64,000 nt of DNA. Source: Chryseobacterium sp. JM1 (lineage in GTDB: Bacteria > Bacteroidota > Bacteroidia > Flavobacteriales > Weeksellaceae). Positions 43,054 through 53,021 of the stretch are shown piece after piece (the stretch's first letter is position 1; the number at the start of each line of letters is the position of its first letter). The stretch lies in NCBI RefSeq assembly GCF_000737715.1, contig NZ_JPRN01000012.1, positions 1 to 64,000 on the forward strand, written 5' to 3'. Under the pieces are notes generated by a model. It saw nothing but the letters and a program-made list of their open reading frames with translations, was not told the origin of the DNA and searched no databases. Position numbers and translations under genes: made by a program.

Positions 43054-44244
43054 TTAATTTTCTATCAGTTCGCTAATTTTGTTTCCTATAGAAAGACATG
43101 ATGTAGCAGCAGGTGATGGAGCATTTCTTACGTGAATAATATTTCCATTTTTCACAATATCGAAATCATCAATCAGTCCCCCATTTCTGTCACATGCCTG
43201 AGCTCTTACTCCTGAACCTCCGGGAACAAGATCGCTTTCCTGTATTTCTGGCATCAATTTCTGCAGTGCCTTTGTAAATGCAGATTTGGAAAGAGAGCGA
43301 TGCATTTCTCCCATTCCGGTTTTTCCATATTTGGCGACAATTTTTCTGAAACCCGGCCACATCAAAGTCTGCATGGTCTCTTCAAAATTAAAGTCAAAAA
43401 AACTGTATCCTTCTTTTTTAAAGGCTAAAACAGCATTTGGGCCGGCTTCAATATTACCATCAATCATTCTGGTAAAATGAACGCCCAAAAATGGGAAACT
43501 TGGATCCGGAACCGGGTAAATAAGATGCTTTACCAGATGCTTTTTCTCATCTTTAATTTTATAATATTCTCCTCTGAAAGGAATAATGACCACATCGTTC
43601 TCTCTGTTGGTCATTTTTGTCAGTTTATCTGAGTACAGTCCTGCACAAGAAACCAGCTTTTTACCTTTAAATTCAGAAGTATTGGTTTTGACAATAATTT
43701 CTGAACCTGTGTTGGTAATGCCTTTAACTTCAGTGTTGAATTTAACCTCACCACCAAGTTCTTCAAAAAGTTCTTTTATTTTCTTAGCAATTCCCGGATA
43801 ATCTATAATGCCGGTCTGAGGAACTTTAATGGCTCTGATTCCTTCACAATGCGGTTCTATTTCTCTGAACTCATCTCTTGAAAGGTACTGAAGATGCTGA
43901 AGTCCGTTTTCAACCCCTCTTTTGTAGATGTTGTCCAAAAGGGGAAGTTCTTCCTGTGATGAAGCCACAATAATTTTACCACAAAGGTCATATTTGATTC
44001 CATACTTTTCAGCAAAATTGATCACGGTATTGTAACCTTCGATACAGTTTTTTGCCTTAAGACTTCCCGGCTTGTAATATATTCCACTATGAATCACTCC
44101 GCTGTTGTGACCGGACTGGTGCAGCGCAACATCTTTTTCTTTTTCTAAAACAAGAATCTTAGAACCCGGATTCTTAAGTTTAGCCTGATACGCTGTGGCA
44201 AGACCTACAAGGCCTGCCCCAACGATAATGATGTCATAGTTCAT
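43054..44244 (-). CDS. lhgO: L-2-hydroxyglutarate oxidase family flavoprotein
   Basis: FAD enzyme that oxidises L-2-hydroxyglutarate to 2-oxoglutarate. The 396 residues match LhgO: IIIVGAGLVGLATAYQ (FAD), LHQSGHNSGVIHSGIYYKPGSLKA near 43-66, then VRAQACDRNGGLIDDF and RNAPSPAATSCLSIG at the C-terminus. The location between wbpA and wbpE is telling: WbpB-type dehydrogenases regenerate NAD by reducing 2-oxoglutarate to 2-hydroxyglutarate, and LhgO could return it. That coupling is my inference. Confidence 0.88.
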   Translation of the reverse strand: MNYDIIIVGAGLVGLATAYQAKLKNPGSKILVLEKEKDVALHQSGHNSGVIHSGIYYKPGSLKAKNCIEGYNTVINFAEKYGIKYDLCGKIIVASSQEELPLLDNIYKRGVENGLQHLQYLSRDEFREIEPHCEGIRAIKVPQTGIIDYPGIAKKIKELFEELGGEVKFNTEVKGITNTGSEIIVKTNTSEFKGKKLVSCAGLYSDKLTKMTNRENDVVIIPFRGEYYKIKDEKKHLVKHLIYPVPDPSFPFLGVHFTRMIDGNIEAGPNAVLAFKKEGYSFFDFNFEETMQTLMWPGFRKIVAKYGKTGMGEMHRSLSKSAFTKALQKLMPEIQESDLVPGGSGVRAQACDRNGGLIDDFDIVKNGNIIHVRNAPSPAATSCLSIGNKISELIEN

Positions 44245-44250
44245 ATCTGA

Positions 44251-45546
44251 TTATAATCTTGCGTCTACCAAATTTCTGTCTAAACATGCTTTGGTGTCAA
44301 AAACCACTGCATTTTCTTTCTTCAAAGTATTAAGATCCATTTCAAGGAATTCGTTGTGAGAAACGGCAATGACCAGTGAGTCATATTTTTTCCCTTCCTG
44401 AAGAGCATCAAGAATATCAATTCCGTATTCATGTTTTACTTCTTCTTTACTTGCCCAAGGATCATAAATATCTACGTTTACACCGTAATCTTTAAGTTCT
44501 TTATAAATATCTACCACCTTTGTATTTCTTACATCGGGACAGTTTTCTTTAAAGGTAACGCCTAAAATCAGTGCATTTGAATCTTTGATTACTCCTCCTT
44601 TAGCAATAAGAAGTTTTACCACTTTGGAAGCTACAAATTTTGCAATAGAGTCATTCACACGTCTTCCTGATAAAATAACATCAGGATGGTATCCTAACTG
44701 TTCTGCTTTATGTGCCAGATAGTACGGGTCTACTGAAATACAGTGTCCTCCTACTAATCCCGGTTTATATTTAAGGAAGTTATATTTTGTTCCTGCAGCT
44801 TCCAGTACATCATTGGTATCAATACCAATTCGGTCGAAAATTAAAGCAAGTTCGTTTACGAAAGAGATGTTCACGTCACGCTGTGCGTTTTCAATCGCTT
44901 TGGAAGCTTCTGCCACTTTAAGACTGGATGCTTTATGCGTTCCTGCAGTAATAATTTTTTTATACAGCTGATCTACTTCTTCAGCAATTTCTTCGGTAGA
45001 TCCAGAAGTTACTTTTTTAACACTGGTCAGCGTGTTTACTTTATCACCCGGATTGATTCTTTCCGGAGAATAACCCACAAAGAAGTCTTCATTGAATGTA
45101 AGACCTGAATGTTTTTCCAGAACCGGTACACATTCTTCTTCTGTACAGCCAGGGAAAACCGTAGATTCATAAATAACAATATCACCTTTCTTAATGATTT
45201 CTCCAAGCATTTTGGATGCAGAGATAAGAGGGTTTAAGTCCGGAGCATTATATTTGTCGATAGGTGTAGGAACTGTTACAATAAAAATATTGGCATCCGC
45301 AATTTCAGACAATTGGCTGGTTGCTTTATATCCTAAACTCCCATTTGACTCTTTGAATTTTTTCAGCCCATTATTAAGCTTATCAAGATCTGCCTCCAGC
45401 GTGATGTCTTCTCCGTCATTAAGCTGATCTACACGCTGTGTATTGATATCAAACCCCAATACCGGATAGTGGCTGGCAAATTCAAGAGATAAAGGAAGGC
45501 CCACATAGCCTTGACCAATAACAGCTATTTTATATGTTTTCATCAT
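44251..45546 (-). CDS. wbpA: UDP-N-acetylhexosamine 6-dehydrogenase (WbpA/TviB type)
   Basis: NAD-dependent enzyme oxidising C6 of a UDP-HexNAc to the uronic acid. The 431 residues contain IAVIGQGYVGLPLSLEFA (NAD), TVPTPIDKYNAPDL, ESTVFPGCTEEECVPVLE, and the catalytic-Cys motif GLVGGHCISVDPYYLAHK near 265. Neighbours wbpB, wbpD and wbpE point to UDP-GlcNAc as substrate, giving UDP-GlcNAcA. Two ATGs (45546 and 45543) overlap the wzc stop. Confidence 0.93.
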   Translation of the reverse strand: MMKTYKIAVIGQGYVGLPLSLEFASHYPVLGFDINTQRVDQLNDGEDITLEADLDKLNNGLKKFKESNGSLGYKATSQLSEIADANIFIVTVPTPIDKYNAPDLNPLISASKMLGEIIKKGDIVIYESTVFPGCTEEECVPVLEKHSGLTFNEDFFVGYSPERINPGDKVNTLTSVKKVTSGSTEEIAEEVDQLYKKIITAGTHKASSLKVAEASKAIENAQRDVNISFVNELALIFDRIGIDTNDVLEAAGTKYNFLKYKPGLVGGHCISVDPYYLAHKAEQLGYHPDVILSGRRVNDSIAKFVASKVVKLLIAKGGVIKDSNALILGVTFKENCPDVRNTKVVDIYKELKDYGVNVDIYDPWASKEEVKHEYGIDILDALQEGKKYDSLVIAVSHNEFLEMDLNTLKKENAVVFDTKACLDRNLVDARL

Positions 45547-47939
45547 TAGCTAAGTTTATTTTTAATTTTTTCAAACCAAGTCTGTTCTTTGTGGTTATTA
45601 TATCCATAACCATATTTGTTACTGTATCCAAGATTTTCTCTGCTCACATCATTAAGGACAAATCCAACATTCCTGATCTTACTTGTATCAATATTATTGT
45701 TGGCAAATTCCATAAGAGCTTTCTCAGTATACTTAGATCTTGAAACATAGATGGTAACATCCGCAAGCTCTGCAATCAGGAATGTATCTGTTACCAGAAG
45801 CAATGGAGCCGTATCTAAAATAATATAATCATATTTTTCTTTCAACTCATCCAAAAGGATTTCATAGCGTCCATTAGACAGAAGTTCCGTAGGGTTCGGC
45901 GGAATCATACCCGAATAAATAACATCGAGATTCGGATTAAAGGAAGACACATGTATTACTTCGTCCAGTTTTGTACTGTCATTATACAAATATTCGGTAA
46001 GTCCCGTAAGTCCTCTTCTTGCCGGGTTGTATCTTTGAAGCTGCGGATTTCTGATATCAGATCCAATGATAATCGCTCTTTTCTTTGGAGTGGCCAATGT
46101 TAATGCCAGGTTCACGGAAGCAAATGTTTTTCCTTCCCCTTTTACGGTAGATGTTACGAATACTATTTTACCTTTCTTCTCTTTAGGAAGCATAAAATTC
46201 ATATTGGTAATAAGAATTCTGAAAGCTTCAGCCATTGGCGTGATATCATTCATCTGAACAATATCTGAATCTCCTTTTTCAAGACTAGGAAGTTCTGCAA
46301 TTACCGGAGCATGTACCAGTTTCTCAAGATCATGTTTAGTTACAATCTTATTATTAAGAAGCTGTGACAAGTATATAAAGATAAATGGTACCAGCAGTCC
46401 TATCACAAATGCAGCAATAAGAATCACACTGCTTTTAGGAGAAACAGGTCCGGGAGAAGCATATGCTGCATCCACCACTTTTGCTTTAGGAGCCATAATA
46501 GACTGAGAGATCGCCGTTTCTTCTCTCTTCTGAAGTAAAAGCAGGTAGAGGTTTTCTTTAATCTGCTGCTGTCTCTCAATACTTCTGAACATTTTTTCAA
46601 TGGAAGGAAGTTTAGAAATTTTCCCTGATACTTTATTCTGCTCACCCAAATATTCATTTCTGGCCAGCTCGAGACCTACTTTATTTCTCTGCAGACTCTG
46701 CATGATGGAGGAACGCATTGAAGTAATCTGCTTGGTAACATCTATTACAGCAGGGTTTTCAGTGGTTGCAGACTCTAAAAGTCTGTTTCTGTGTAAAACC
46801 AATTGGTTATAGGCAGAAATTCCTGCTACGGCATCAGGACTATTTAATCCTACATTCGCCGGCAATACCTGAAACTGTCCCTGTTTGGACATATATCCGA
46901 TAAGAGCATCCGTTAATTCTACCTGAGCATCTACATCCATCTGTTTTGCTCTTGCGGCTGCAGAACTTTCCAAATTGATTTTGGCTTCAGTTTCAAGGTC
47001 TGTAAGGTTGTTTTTTGATTTAAAGCTTTCTTTCTGGTTCTCTACCTCTCCCAGCTCACCTGATAATTTTTTTATTCTGTCTTCAATAAAGTCCAATGTT
47101 TTTTTAGACTCTGAATTTTTGTCTGAAATAGCATCATTATTGTAAGCCATTACCAGATTATCCAAGATATCTTTAGCTTTCGAAACCTGCGGATATTTGT
47201 ATCCAAGCTTAAGTACTGTAGCATCTTTGGTTGCCAAAGCCACGTTAAGAGGTCCCTGAAGGCTATTTACTTTGGATTCTACCCCAGAAATAGTAAGTTC
47301 CAGATTTTTGACATCCAATCCTTTTACCGAAGATGGATCAAATTTTGGATTTTTAGTAATTATAATATTGGCATTGGGCAAACTAATCGTTCTCCCATAG
47401 GTAGTATTGATTTCTTTAGAAAGTTTTTCAGAACTTAAAGTAAGCTTTTCTCCATCTATCGCTAATTTCAGTCCGCCATTTAAGGATTTACCCGGCTTTT
47501 CGGAAATTACTTTAACTTCAATAGGAGAAGTTTCCTTATACAGTTCCAGGGTAGTAAATTTTCCTTTTGCGTAAATATTGGTCTGAAGATTTTGATTGAT
47601 GACTACTTCACGCATCATTTTCTTTGACTTCAGTATTTCTATTTCATTAGCAATACTGTTTGTCTTCAGCCCTCCAATACCAGACAGGTCAGGTAAAACG
47701 CCCAAATCTGAGCCTACGGGTGAAGAAGAATTTTTAGCGTCTTTTATAAATATGGTAGACTGTACGTCATATACAGGGACCATAAATTTAAGTGAAATAT
47801 AGCCTAATAAAACAGCAATAAGAGCGCTTGCTAAAAACCAAGGCCACTTTCGCAGATATGGTTTTATAATTTCACTAATATTTACATTTGAGCTGTTATC
47901 TGCTTCTGAAAGTGTGGAAGATTGCTGGTTGTCCATCAA
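45546..47939 (-). CDS. wzc: Wzc-type polysaccharide co-polymerase and tyrosine autokinase
   Basis: Inner-membrane protein controlling chain length and export with Wza. The 797 residues have an N-terminal Wzz domain between two membrane helices (about 33-53 and 515-535), a long periplasmic coiled coil (290-480), and a C-terminal BY-kinase domain: Walker [15 protein letters not shown] near 605, Walker A' [10 protein letters not shown] and Walker [13 protein letters not shown]. The tail holds a tyrosine cluster ([12 protein letters not shown]) for autophosphorylation. No Wzb phosphatase is found in the operon. Confidence 0.95.
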   Translation of the reverse strand: MMDNQQSSTLSEADNSSNVNISEIIKPYLRKWPWFLASALIAVLLGYISLKFMVPVYDVQSTIFIKDAKNSSSPVGSDLGVLPDLSGIGGLKTNSIANEIEILKSKKMMREVVINQNLQTNIYAKGKFTTLELYKETSPIEVKVISEKPGKSLNGGLKLAIDGEKLTLSSEKLSKEINTTYGRTISLPNANIIITKNPKFDPSSVKGLDVKNLELTISGVESKVNSLQGPLNVALATKDATVLKLGYKYPQVSKAKDILDNLVMAYNNDAISDKNSESKKTLDFIEDRIKKLSGELGEVENQKESFKSKNNLTDLETEAKINLESSAAARAKQMDVDAQVELTDALIGYMSKQGQFQVLPANVGLNSPDAVAGISAYNQLVLHRNRLLESATTENPAVIDVTKQITSMRSSIMQSLQRNKVGLELARNEYLGEQNKVSGKISKLPSIEKMFRSIERQQQIKENLYLLLLQKREETAISQSIMAPKAKVVDAAYASPGPVSPKSSVILIAAFVIGLLVPFIFIYLSQLLNNKIVTKHDLEKLVHAPVIAELPSLEKGDSDIVQMNDITPMAEAFRILITNMNFMLPKEKKGKIVFVTSTVKGEGKTFASVNLALTLATPKKRAIIIGSDIRNPQLQRYNPARRGLTGLTEYLYNDSTKLDEVIHVSSFNPNLDVIYSGMIPPNPTELLSNGRYEILLDELKEKYDYIILDTAPLLLVTDTFLIAELADVTIYVSRSKYTEKALMEFANNNIDTSKIRNVGFVLNDVSRENLGYSNKYGYGYNNHKEQTWFEKIKNKLS

Positions 47940-47945
47940 TATTTT

Positions 47946-48767
47946 TTATTTCTTATTAAATAAACTTACAACAACAGCGATGGCTGTAACACCGATAGAA
48001 ACAGCTGTTAAGATAAGTCCTGTATTTGGGTTTTGTTTTGCTAAAACGTCTTTTGTATTGTTGGAAGAAACGATAACTGCATCACCTTGCTTAAGGTTGA
48101 AATAAGGTGAGTTAAATTGATTGGCATCCTGAAGGTTGATACGTCCATGGGTAATTACCCCATTCTCAGTTCTGACCACCAAAACGTCTTCTCTTTTTCC
48201 GTACGCAGTAAGATCACCAGCCATACCCAATACATTCAGAATGGTAGCCTGTCCGTTTGCTATAGTATAGTCTCCCTGTCTGTTGACCTCTCCCAATACC
48301 GTTACTTTAAAATTAGCAAGCCTTAGATTTACAGTAGGATTAATGACATATTTCGTCATTTTAGTCCTCAGTTCATCCTTAAATTCTACTAATGTTTTTC
48401 CTTTTGTATTCAGCTTACCTAATACCGGGAAATCTATATCTCCATCAGTATCTACTATATAGGTAGGCCCTGTAATGGTAATTAATCCCTGATTCGGTGT
48501 ATTTCCTCCTGCCGTTGCATTGGTCTGAACAAGTTCTGATGAAGAATAGTTTTGGTTAAATACTCTTACCACATCCATATCTTTTGCTGTGATGAGAATA
48601 ACAAGCTGATCTCCTGCCTGTATTGTATTAATGGAATTTCTAGCAGATGCTTCGATAGCTACTTTTTCGATATTCTGCATATAATTTAAATCATTATGAG
48701 CCTTCGGATTGGTTTTACAAGAAACCAACAAAAACACCGATAATATAGCTAATACTTTACCTTTCAT
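47946..48767 (-). CDS. wza: Wza-type polysaccharide export lipoprotein
   Basis: Outer-membrane export channel subunit. The 273-residue product has a lipoprotein signal (VFLLVSC, Cys near 17), the export domain with IQAGDQLVILITAKD and YIVDTDGDIDFPVLGKLNTKGKT, and a SLBB domain FKVTVLGEVNRQGDYTI. A C-terminal hydrophobic helix (GLILTAVSIGVTAIAVVVSLF) ends the protein as in Bacteroidota homologues. It is shorter than E. coli Wza (379), the usual case in this phylum. Seven bases before wzc. Confidence 0.94.
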   Translation of the reverse strand: MKGKVLAILSVFLLVSCKTNPKAHNDLNYMQNIEKVAIEASARNSINTIQAGDQLVILITAKDMDVVRVFNQNYSSSELVQTNATAGGNTPNQGLITITGPTYIVDTDGDIDFPVLGKLNTKGKTLVEFKDELRTKMTKYVINPTVNLRLANFKVTVLGEVNRQGDYTIANGQATILNVLGMAGDLTAYGKREDVLVVRTENGVITHGRINLQDANQFNSPYFNLKQGDAVIVSSNNTKDVLAKQNPNTGLILTAVSIGVTAIAVVVSLFNKK

Positions 48768-48805
48768 TATATTTTAAATTGTACAAATATACATTTATAT
48801 TTTTT

Positions 48806-50734
48806 CTATTTATCTAATACTTCGTAGACCGAATTATTACTTTTAAACTCGGGAACAATGGTTTTCAAAATCTTTACGACTTCCACTTTATCCTTCAATA
48901 CCGAAGCATCTGTGATCAAATTGATCAGGCTTTCTATTTCTGAAAAAGTCATGGCCGGATCTTTTGAAATCATGATCTTTTCATTATGGGTAGGAAGTGT
49001 TTTAGCATTATCGCTTAACAGTTCTTCATAAAGTTTTTCTCCCGGTCTTAAACCTGTGTATATGATTTTTATATCTATATTGGGTTCAAAACCTGATAAT
49101 TTAATCATTCTGCGTGCAAGATCCAGAATCTTTACAGGTTCTCCCATATCGAAGACAAATATCTCTCCTCCCTGCCCCATTGTTCCTGCATGCAGTACAA
49201 GTTCACAGGCTTCAGGAATTGTCATAAAGTATCTTACGATATCCGGATGGGTAATGGTCACCGGACCTCCGGCTTCAATCTGTTTCTTGAAATGAGGAAT
49301 AACCGATCCGTTTGATCCTAAAACATTCCCAAATCTTGTGGTAATGAACTTGGTGGTATTTCCTTCCACATGCTGTAAAGACTGAACGAATAATTCAGCG
49401 GCTCTTTTAGAAGCCCCCATTACGTTGGTGGGGTTTACAGCCTTATCGGTAGAGATCATTACAAATCTGTTTACTTTATAACGGCTTGATAAAACAGCAA
49501 TATTCTTAGATCCCAAAACATTCACACGAATGGCTTCATTAGGATTTTCTTCAACCAGAGGAACATGCTTATAGGCGGCAGCATGATAAACCATTGCAAA
49601 ATTATAGGTTTGGAACAGCGACTCTACTCTATGGATACTGGAAACATCTGCCAAAACAAATTTAAATCTGATATGAGGAAATTTATCCTTCATTTCAAGC
49701 TCAATATCATATAAAGGGGTCTCTGCCTGATCCAAAACAACAATCAGTGCAGGATTAAACTGTGCGACCTGTCTTACAATTTCGCTACCGATAGAACCGG
49801 CACCACCTGTTACCAGTATATTTTTATTGAAGTGTCGGCTTTTAACTTCTTCACTTTCTATTTTTATAGGCTTTCTGTTCAGAAGATCTTCGATCTGTAA
49901 ATTTCTGATCGCTACTCCCAAATCACTGTCTCTTAATTTCTGTACAGACGGAGCTTTGAATATATTTAAGTCTTTTTCTAAAAATAAATTCACCCAGGAA
50001 TTCATTTCGTCCTTAGACATCATTTCTTTAACAATAATAACCCCATCAATAATAAGATCTTCTTTTGTAGCTTCTTCTATTCTTCTTTTTTCGTAAATAG
50101 GTTTGCCCAATAAAGATGCCCTTTTAGAGTCTGTTCGCTGGGTAAGAAATCCAACGACCTGATAAGGCAGGCTTGGGTTATCCAGAATGGCACGAGCTAT
50201 AGCAATAGACTGCTCATCGATCCCCAATACCAGAATTCTCTTTTTCAAAGAACTTCTCCTGTATTCTCTCACCACATGAAAAAACTCTTTCACATATAGC
50301 CTGAAGAGAAACAGTCCCATAAAAGAGATGATAAAATACAGCACCAGAAACGGAGTAAGTATAAATTTTCCGCCTGTTATCCAAAAATAAGTAAGGTTTA
50401 CAATTCCTACAACGGTCATTGTGCAGAAACATGAGATCAACAGTTTAAAAAGATCAATAAACGTAGAATGCCTTATAATCCCTGCGTAGGTTTTGAAAAA
50501 ATACATAAATACTGTATTCACCACAATTATAAAAGCGAATACAACACTTTTCTGTTCGTGATAAATAAACTCTTTCTGAGTGATTTTTTCAATTGTGTAA
50601 GTTGAAATAAATAGAGACATCACCAGAATAATAATATCTATTACTAGTATTATCCATCTGGGAAGATATCTTACGTCTGAGAGATTGACAACATTATCCC
50701 CTCCAAATATTTTTTTCCTAAGAGAGCTGTACAT
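48806..50734 (-). CDS. Membrane-bound UDP-GlcNAc 4,6-dehydratase (WbpM/PglF/CapD type)
   Basis: First gene of the operon, 642 residues. Four N-terminal membrane helices (about 28-135) precede a Rossmann-like domain (RILVLGIDEQSIAIARAI) and the SDR dehydratase domain with VTGGAGSIGSEIVRQVAQF near 300, YHAAAYKHVPLVEENP, and STDKAVNPTNVMGASKRAAELF (Met-xxx-Lys active site). It yields UDP-2-acetamido-4-keto-6-deoxyglucose, feeding the PglE-like aminotransferase for bacillosamine or a FucNAc/QuiNAc branch. Confidence 0.94.
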   Translation of the reverse strand: MYSSLRKKIFGGDNVVNLSDVRYLPRWIILVIDIIILVMSLFISTYTIEKITQKEFIYHEQKSVVFAFIIVVNTVFMYFFKTYAGIIRHSTFIDLFKLLISCFCTMTVVGIVNLTYFWITGGKFILTPFLVLYFIISFMGLFLFRLYVKEFFHVVREYRRSSLKKRILVLGIDEQSIAIARAILDNPSLPYQVVGFLTQRTDSKRASLLGKPIYEKRRIEEATKEDLIIDGVIIVKEMMSKDEMNSWVNLFLEKDLNIFKAPSVQKLRDSDLGVAIRNLQIEDLLNRKPIKIESEEVKSRHFNKNILVTGGAGSIGSEIVRQVAQFNPALIVVLDQAETPLYDIELEMKDKFPHIRFKFVLADVSSIHRVESLFQTYNFAMVYHAAAYKHVPLVEENPNEAIRVNVLGSKNIAVLSSRYKVNRFVMISTDKAVNPTNVMGASKRAAELFVQSLQHVEGNTTKFITTRFGNVLGSNGSVIPHFKKQIEAGGPVTITHPDIVRYFMTIPEACELVLHAGTMGQGGEIFVFDMGEPVKILDLARRMIKLSGFEPNIDIKIIYTGLRPGEKLYEELLSDNAKTLPTHNEKIMISKDPAMTFSEIESLINLITDASVLKDKVEVVKILKTIVPEFKSNNSVYEVLDK

Positions 50735-51104
50735 TGTCTGTATTTGTGTTCATATTTTTATAATAAGGTATAAGATCTGATTATCCAAATTAAAGATAAT
50801 CCTGATACAATCATGCAAAAATAAAATAAAATTCGATCTGTCTATTTAAAATTCAAAATAATTTGACTTATTCTTTTTCTGCATGCCTATTCATTTGCGA
50901 AACTAGCAATTCTATTCTACTAGACAAAAACCATTGACAAAAATCATACCATAAAGAAAACGTTAAAAATTTAAAATCGACAATCAATCTAACTATTTAA
51001 GCTGCGTGCCATAAAAAAAATTCAATTAAAAAGCTTCGATTAATGATTTTCATACAAAACGTTAACGAATAATTAATTCCCTAATAGTTGAAATTAAAAA
51101 AATC
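50735..51104. other. Leader region of the polysaccharide operon
   Basis: 370 bases without a gene, over 70 percent A+T by eye. It must hold the operon's main promoter unless transcription reads through from recX. A TATTTTTG box on the minus strand at 50816-50823 fits TAnnTTTG about 80 bases before the first ATG, but no TTTG is found 17-23 bases upstream of it. No riboswitch or terminator was recognised. Confidence 0.5.
50816..50823 (-). promoter_or_regulatory. Candidate -7 box for the polysaccharide operon
   Basis: TATTTTTG on the minus strand matches TAnnTTTG. The -33 partner is not convincing: the nearest TTTG is about 30 bases upstream. Confidence 0.3.
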
Positions 51105-51563
51105 CTAATCAAAAATATCAGCTATTTTTTCATATTCAAAACCCCGGCTCATCAGATATTTTATTGTTTTAGATTTCTTTTGATATTCCTGTAAACCTTT
51201 TTGCTTGGAGGAATAATCTTCAAATATCTTTCTGATCATTTTTTCGTAATCCTCTTCATGTATTTCATCAAAACAGCTGTTGATAAGCTTTTCAGAGATC
51301 TGTTTCTGCTTCAGATGCATTTTAATCTTATTCCTGCCCCAATGTTTGATGTAAAATTTACCCCTGATATAACTTCGTGTAAATCTTTCCTCATTCAGGT
51401 AGTTTTCTTTCAAAAGGTACAGGATGATCTCATCTTTGGCTTCCTCAATTAACAGGAATTCCCGCATTTTCTGTTCAACTTCTGCATGACAACGGTCCTG
51501 ATAAACGCAATAGTTCACCAGTTTCAGTTTTATTTCATCAAAAGTGAAAGACTTTTTCTCCAT
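51105..51563 (-). CDS. recX: Regulatory protein RecX
   Basis: Modulator of RecA filaments. The 152-residue all-helical protein matches RecX: NYCVYQDRCHAEVEQKMREF, then LLKENYLNEERFTRSYIRGKFYIKHWGRNKIKMHLKQKQIS (the diagnostic RecX segment) and a basic C-terminal repeat. I chose the ATG at 51563 (MEKKSFTF) because the longer frame begins inside the glyA terminator region. recA is not adjacent. Confidence 0.9.
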   Translation of the reverse strand: MEKKSFTFDEIKLKLVNYCVYQDRCHAEVEQKMREFLLIEEAKDEIILYLLKENYLNEERFTRSYIRGKFYIKHWGRNKIKMHLKQKQISEKLINSCFDEIHEEDYEKMIRKIFEDYSSKQKGLQEYQKKSKTIKYLMSRGFEYEKIADIFD

Positions 51564-51576
51564 AAATAGATATGAA

Positions 51577-51604
51577 AAAGAATGGACAAAGCTGTCCATT
51601 CTTT
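51577..51604 (-). terminator. Terminator of glyA
   Basis: Perfect 12-bp stem AAAGAATGGACA / TGTCCATTCTTT with a four-base loop, followed by TT-rich sequence on the minus strand. It lies 20 bases after the glyA stop and 14 bases before the recX ATG. Confidence 0.88.
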
Positions 51605-51623
51605 ATTATAATGTTAAATTAAA

Positions 51624-52889
51624 TTAATAGTTGAACAGCGCTCTGCCTTCCATCAGTTCATTTACTTTCTTTCTTACAGAACCGATAACTTCTTCATTTT
51701 TGATATTGTCTACAACGTCAGAAATAAGTCCTGCAATCGTGTCCATATCATTTTCTTTAAGCCCTCTTGTCGTAATCGCTGCAGTTCCCAGTCTGATACC
51801 GGAAGTTGTGAACGGTGACTTATCATCAAAAGGAACCATATTTTTGTTACAGGTAATATCTGCAAGCACTAATGCCTTCTCTGTTTCTTTTCCGTTGACG
51901 TTCTTATTTCTAAGATCTACCAGCATTAAGTGATTGTCTGTACCTCCACTTACGATATCGAAACCTCTCTCGATCATTGCTTTTGATAATGCCTGTGCAT
52001 TGGCTTTAACCTGCTTGGCATATGTTTCAAATTGACCGTCGATAGCTTCAGCGAAAGCAACTGCTTTACCAGCAATAACGTGCTCCAACGGACCTCCTTG
52101 AATCCCAGGGAATACAGCTCCGTCCAATACCTGGCTCATCATCTTCGTTTCTCCTTTCGGTGTTTTGTGACCGTATGTATTTTCGAAGTCTTTGCCCATC
52201 ATGATCATCCCTCCTCTCGGACCTCTTAAAGTCTTGTGAGTAGTGGTAGTCACTACATGGCAATGCTCGAATGGAGAGTTTAACAATCCTTTAGCCACTA
52301 AACCAGCCGGGTGAGCAATATCTGCCCAAAGTGTTGCTCCGATCTCGTCTGCAACCTCTCTGAATTTAGCATAATCCAAATCTCTTGAATAGGCAGAGAA
52401 TCCTGCGATCAGCATTTTTGGTCTTTCTCTCAAAGCCACTTCTCTCATCTGATCGTAATCGATAAGTCCGGTTTCTTTCTGAACCCCGTAAGAAACTACC
52501 TGATACTGAATTCCGGAGAAATTCACTCCTGAACCGTGAGTAAGGTGTCCTCCCATTGAAAGATCCATTCCCATGATCTTATCTCCTGCTTTCAAAACTG
52601 CAAGATAAACGGCAGCATTAGCCTGAGATCCGGAATGCGGCTGTACGTTCACGTAGTCTACACCGAAAAGTTCTTTTGCTCTGTTGATGGCTAATGTTTC
52701 AACCTCATCTACTACTTCACAACCTCCGTAATATCTTTTTCCGGGATATCCTTCAGCATATTTGTTGGTCAGTACACTTCCCATTGCTTTCATCACGTTC
52801 TCAGAAACAAAGTTTTCTGACGCAATAAGCTCTAATCCATGGGCTTGTCTTTGTCTTTCTTTTTCAATCAGGTCGAAAATAATGTCCAT
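51624..52889 (-). CDS. glyA: Serine hydroxymethyltransferase
   Basis: PLP enzyme interconverting serine and glycine with tetrahydrofolate, the main source of one-carbon units. The 421 residues match the family: [25 protein letters not shown], the PLP-lysine motif [15 protein letters not shown] near 225, and [19 protein letters not shown]. Monocistronic: own terminator behind it and a candidate promoter box upstream at 52920. Confidence 0.97.
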   Translation of the reverse strand: MDIIFDLIEKERQRQAHGLELIASENFVSENVMKAMGSVLTNKYAEGYPGKRYYGGCEVVDEVETLAINRAKELFGVDYVNVQPHSGSQANAAVYLAVLKAGDKIMGMDLSMGGHLTHGSGVNFSGIQYQVVSYGVQKETGLIDYDQMREVALRERPKMLIAGFSAYSRDLDYAKFREVADEIGATLWADIAHPAGLVAKGLLNSPFEHCHVVTTTTHKTLRGPRGGMIMMGKDFENTYGHKTPKGETKMMSQVLDGAVFPGIQGGPLEHVIAGKAVAFAEAIDGQFETYAKQVKANAQALSKAMIERGFDIVSGGTDNHLMLVDLRNKNVNGKETEKALVLADITCNKNMVPFDDKSPFTTSGIRLGTAAITTRGLKENDMDTIAGLISDVVDNIKNEEVIGSVRKKVNELMEGRALFNY

Positions 52890-52919
52890 TTTACTTTTAG
52901 TTTTTGAAATTTTTCACCC

Positions 52920-52927
52920 CAAATGTA
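52920..52927 (-). promoter_or_regulatory. Candidate -7 box of glyA
   Basis: TACATTTG on the minus strand, 31 bases before the ATG, fits TAnnTTTG. No clean TTTG is found at the -33 spacing. Confidence 0.45.
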
Positions 52928-53021
52928 CGGAATTTACTTTAAGATTTCTGTATCAGAAAGCATGATTTTAGACCAAAATTTCGGGTTTTAAGTTTGAATC
53001 TGCTATTATTCGTAATTCCTT

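Noticed and set aside
50735-51104. Riboswitch or RfaH/ops-type antitermination leader
   Set aside because: No conserved aptamer or ops-like element could be recognised, and no NusG-like regulator gene is present in the operon.
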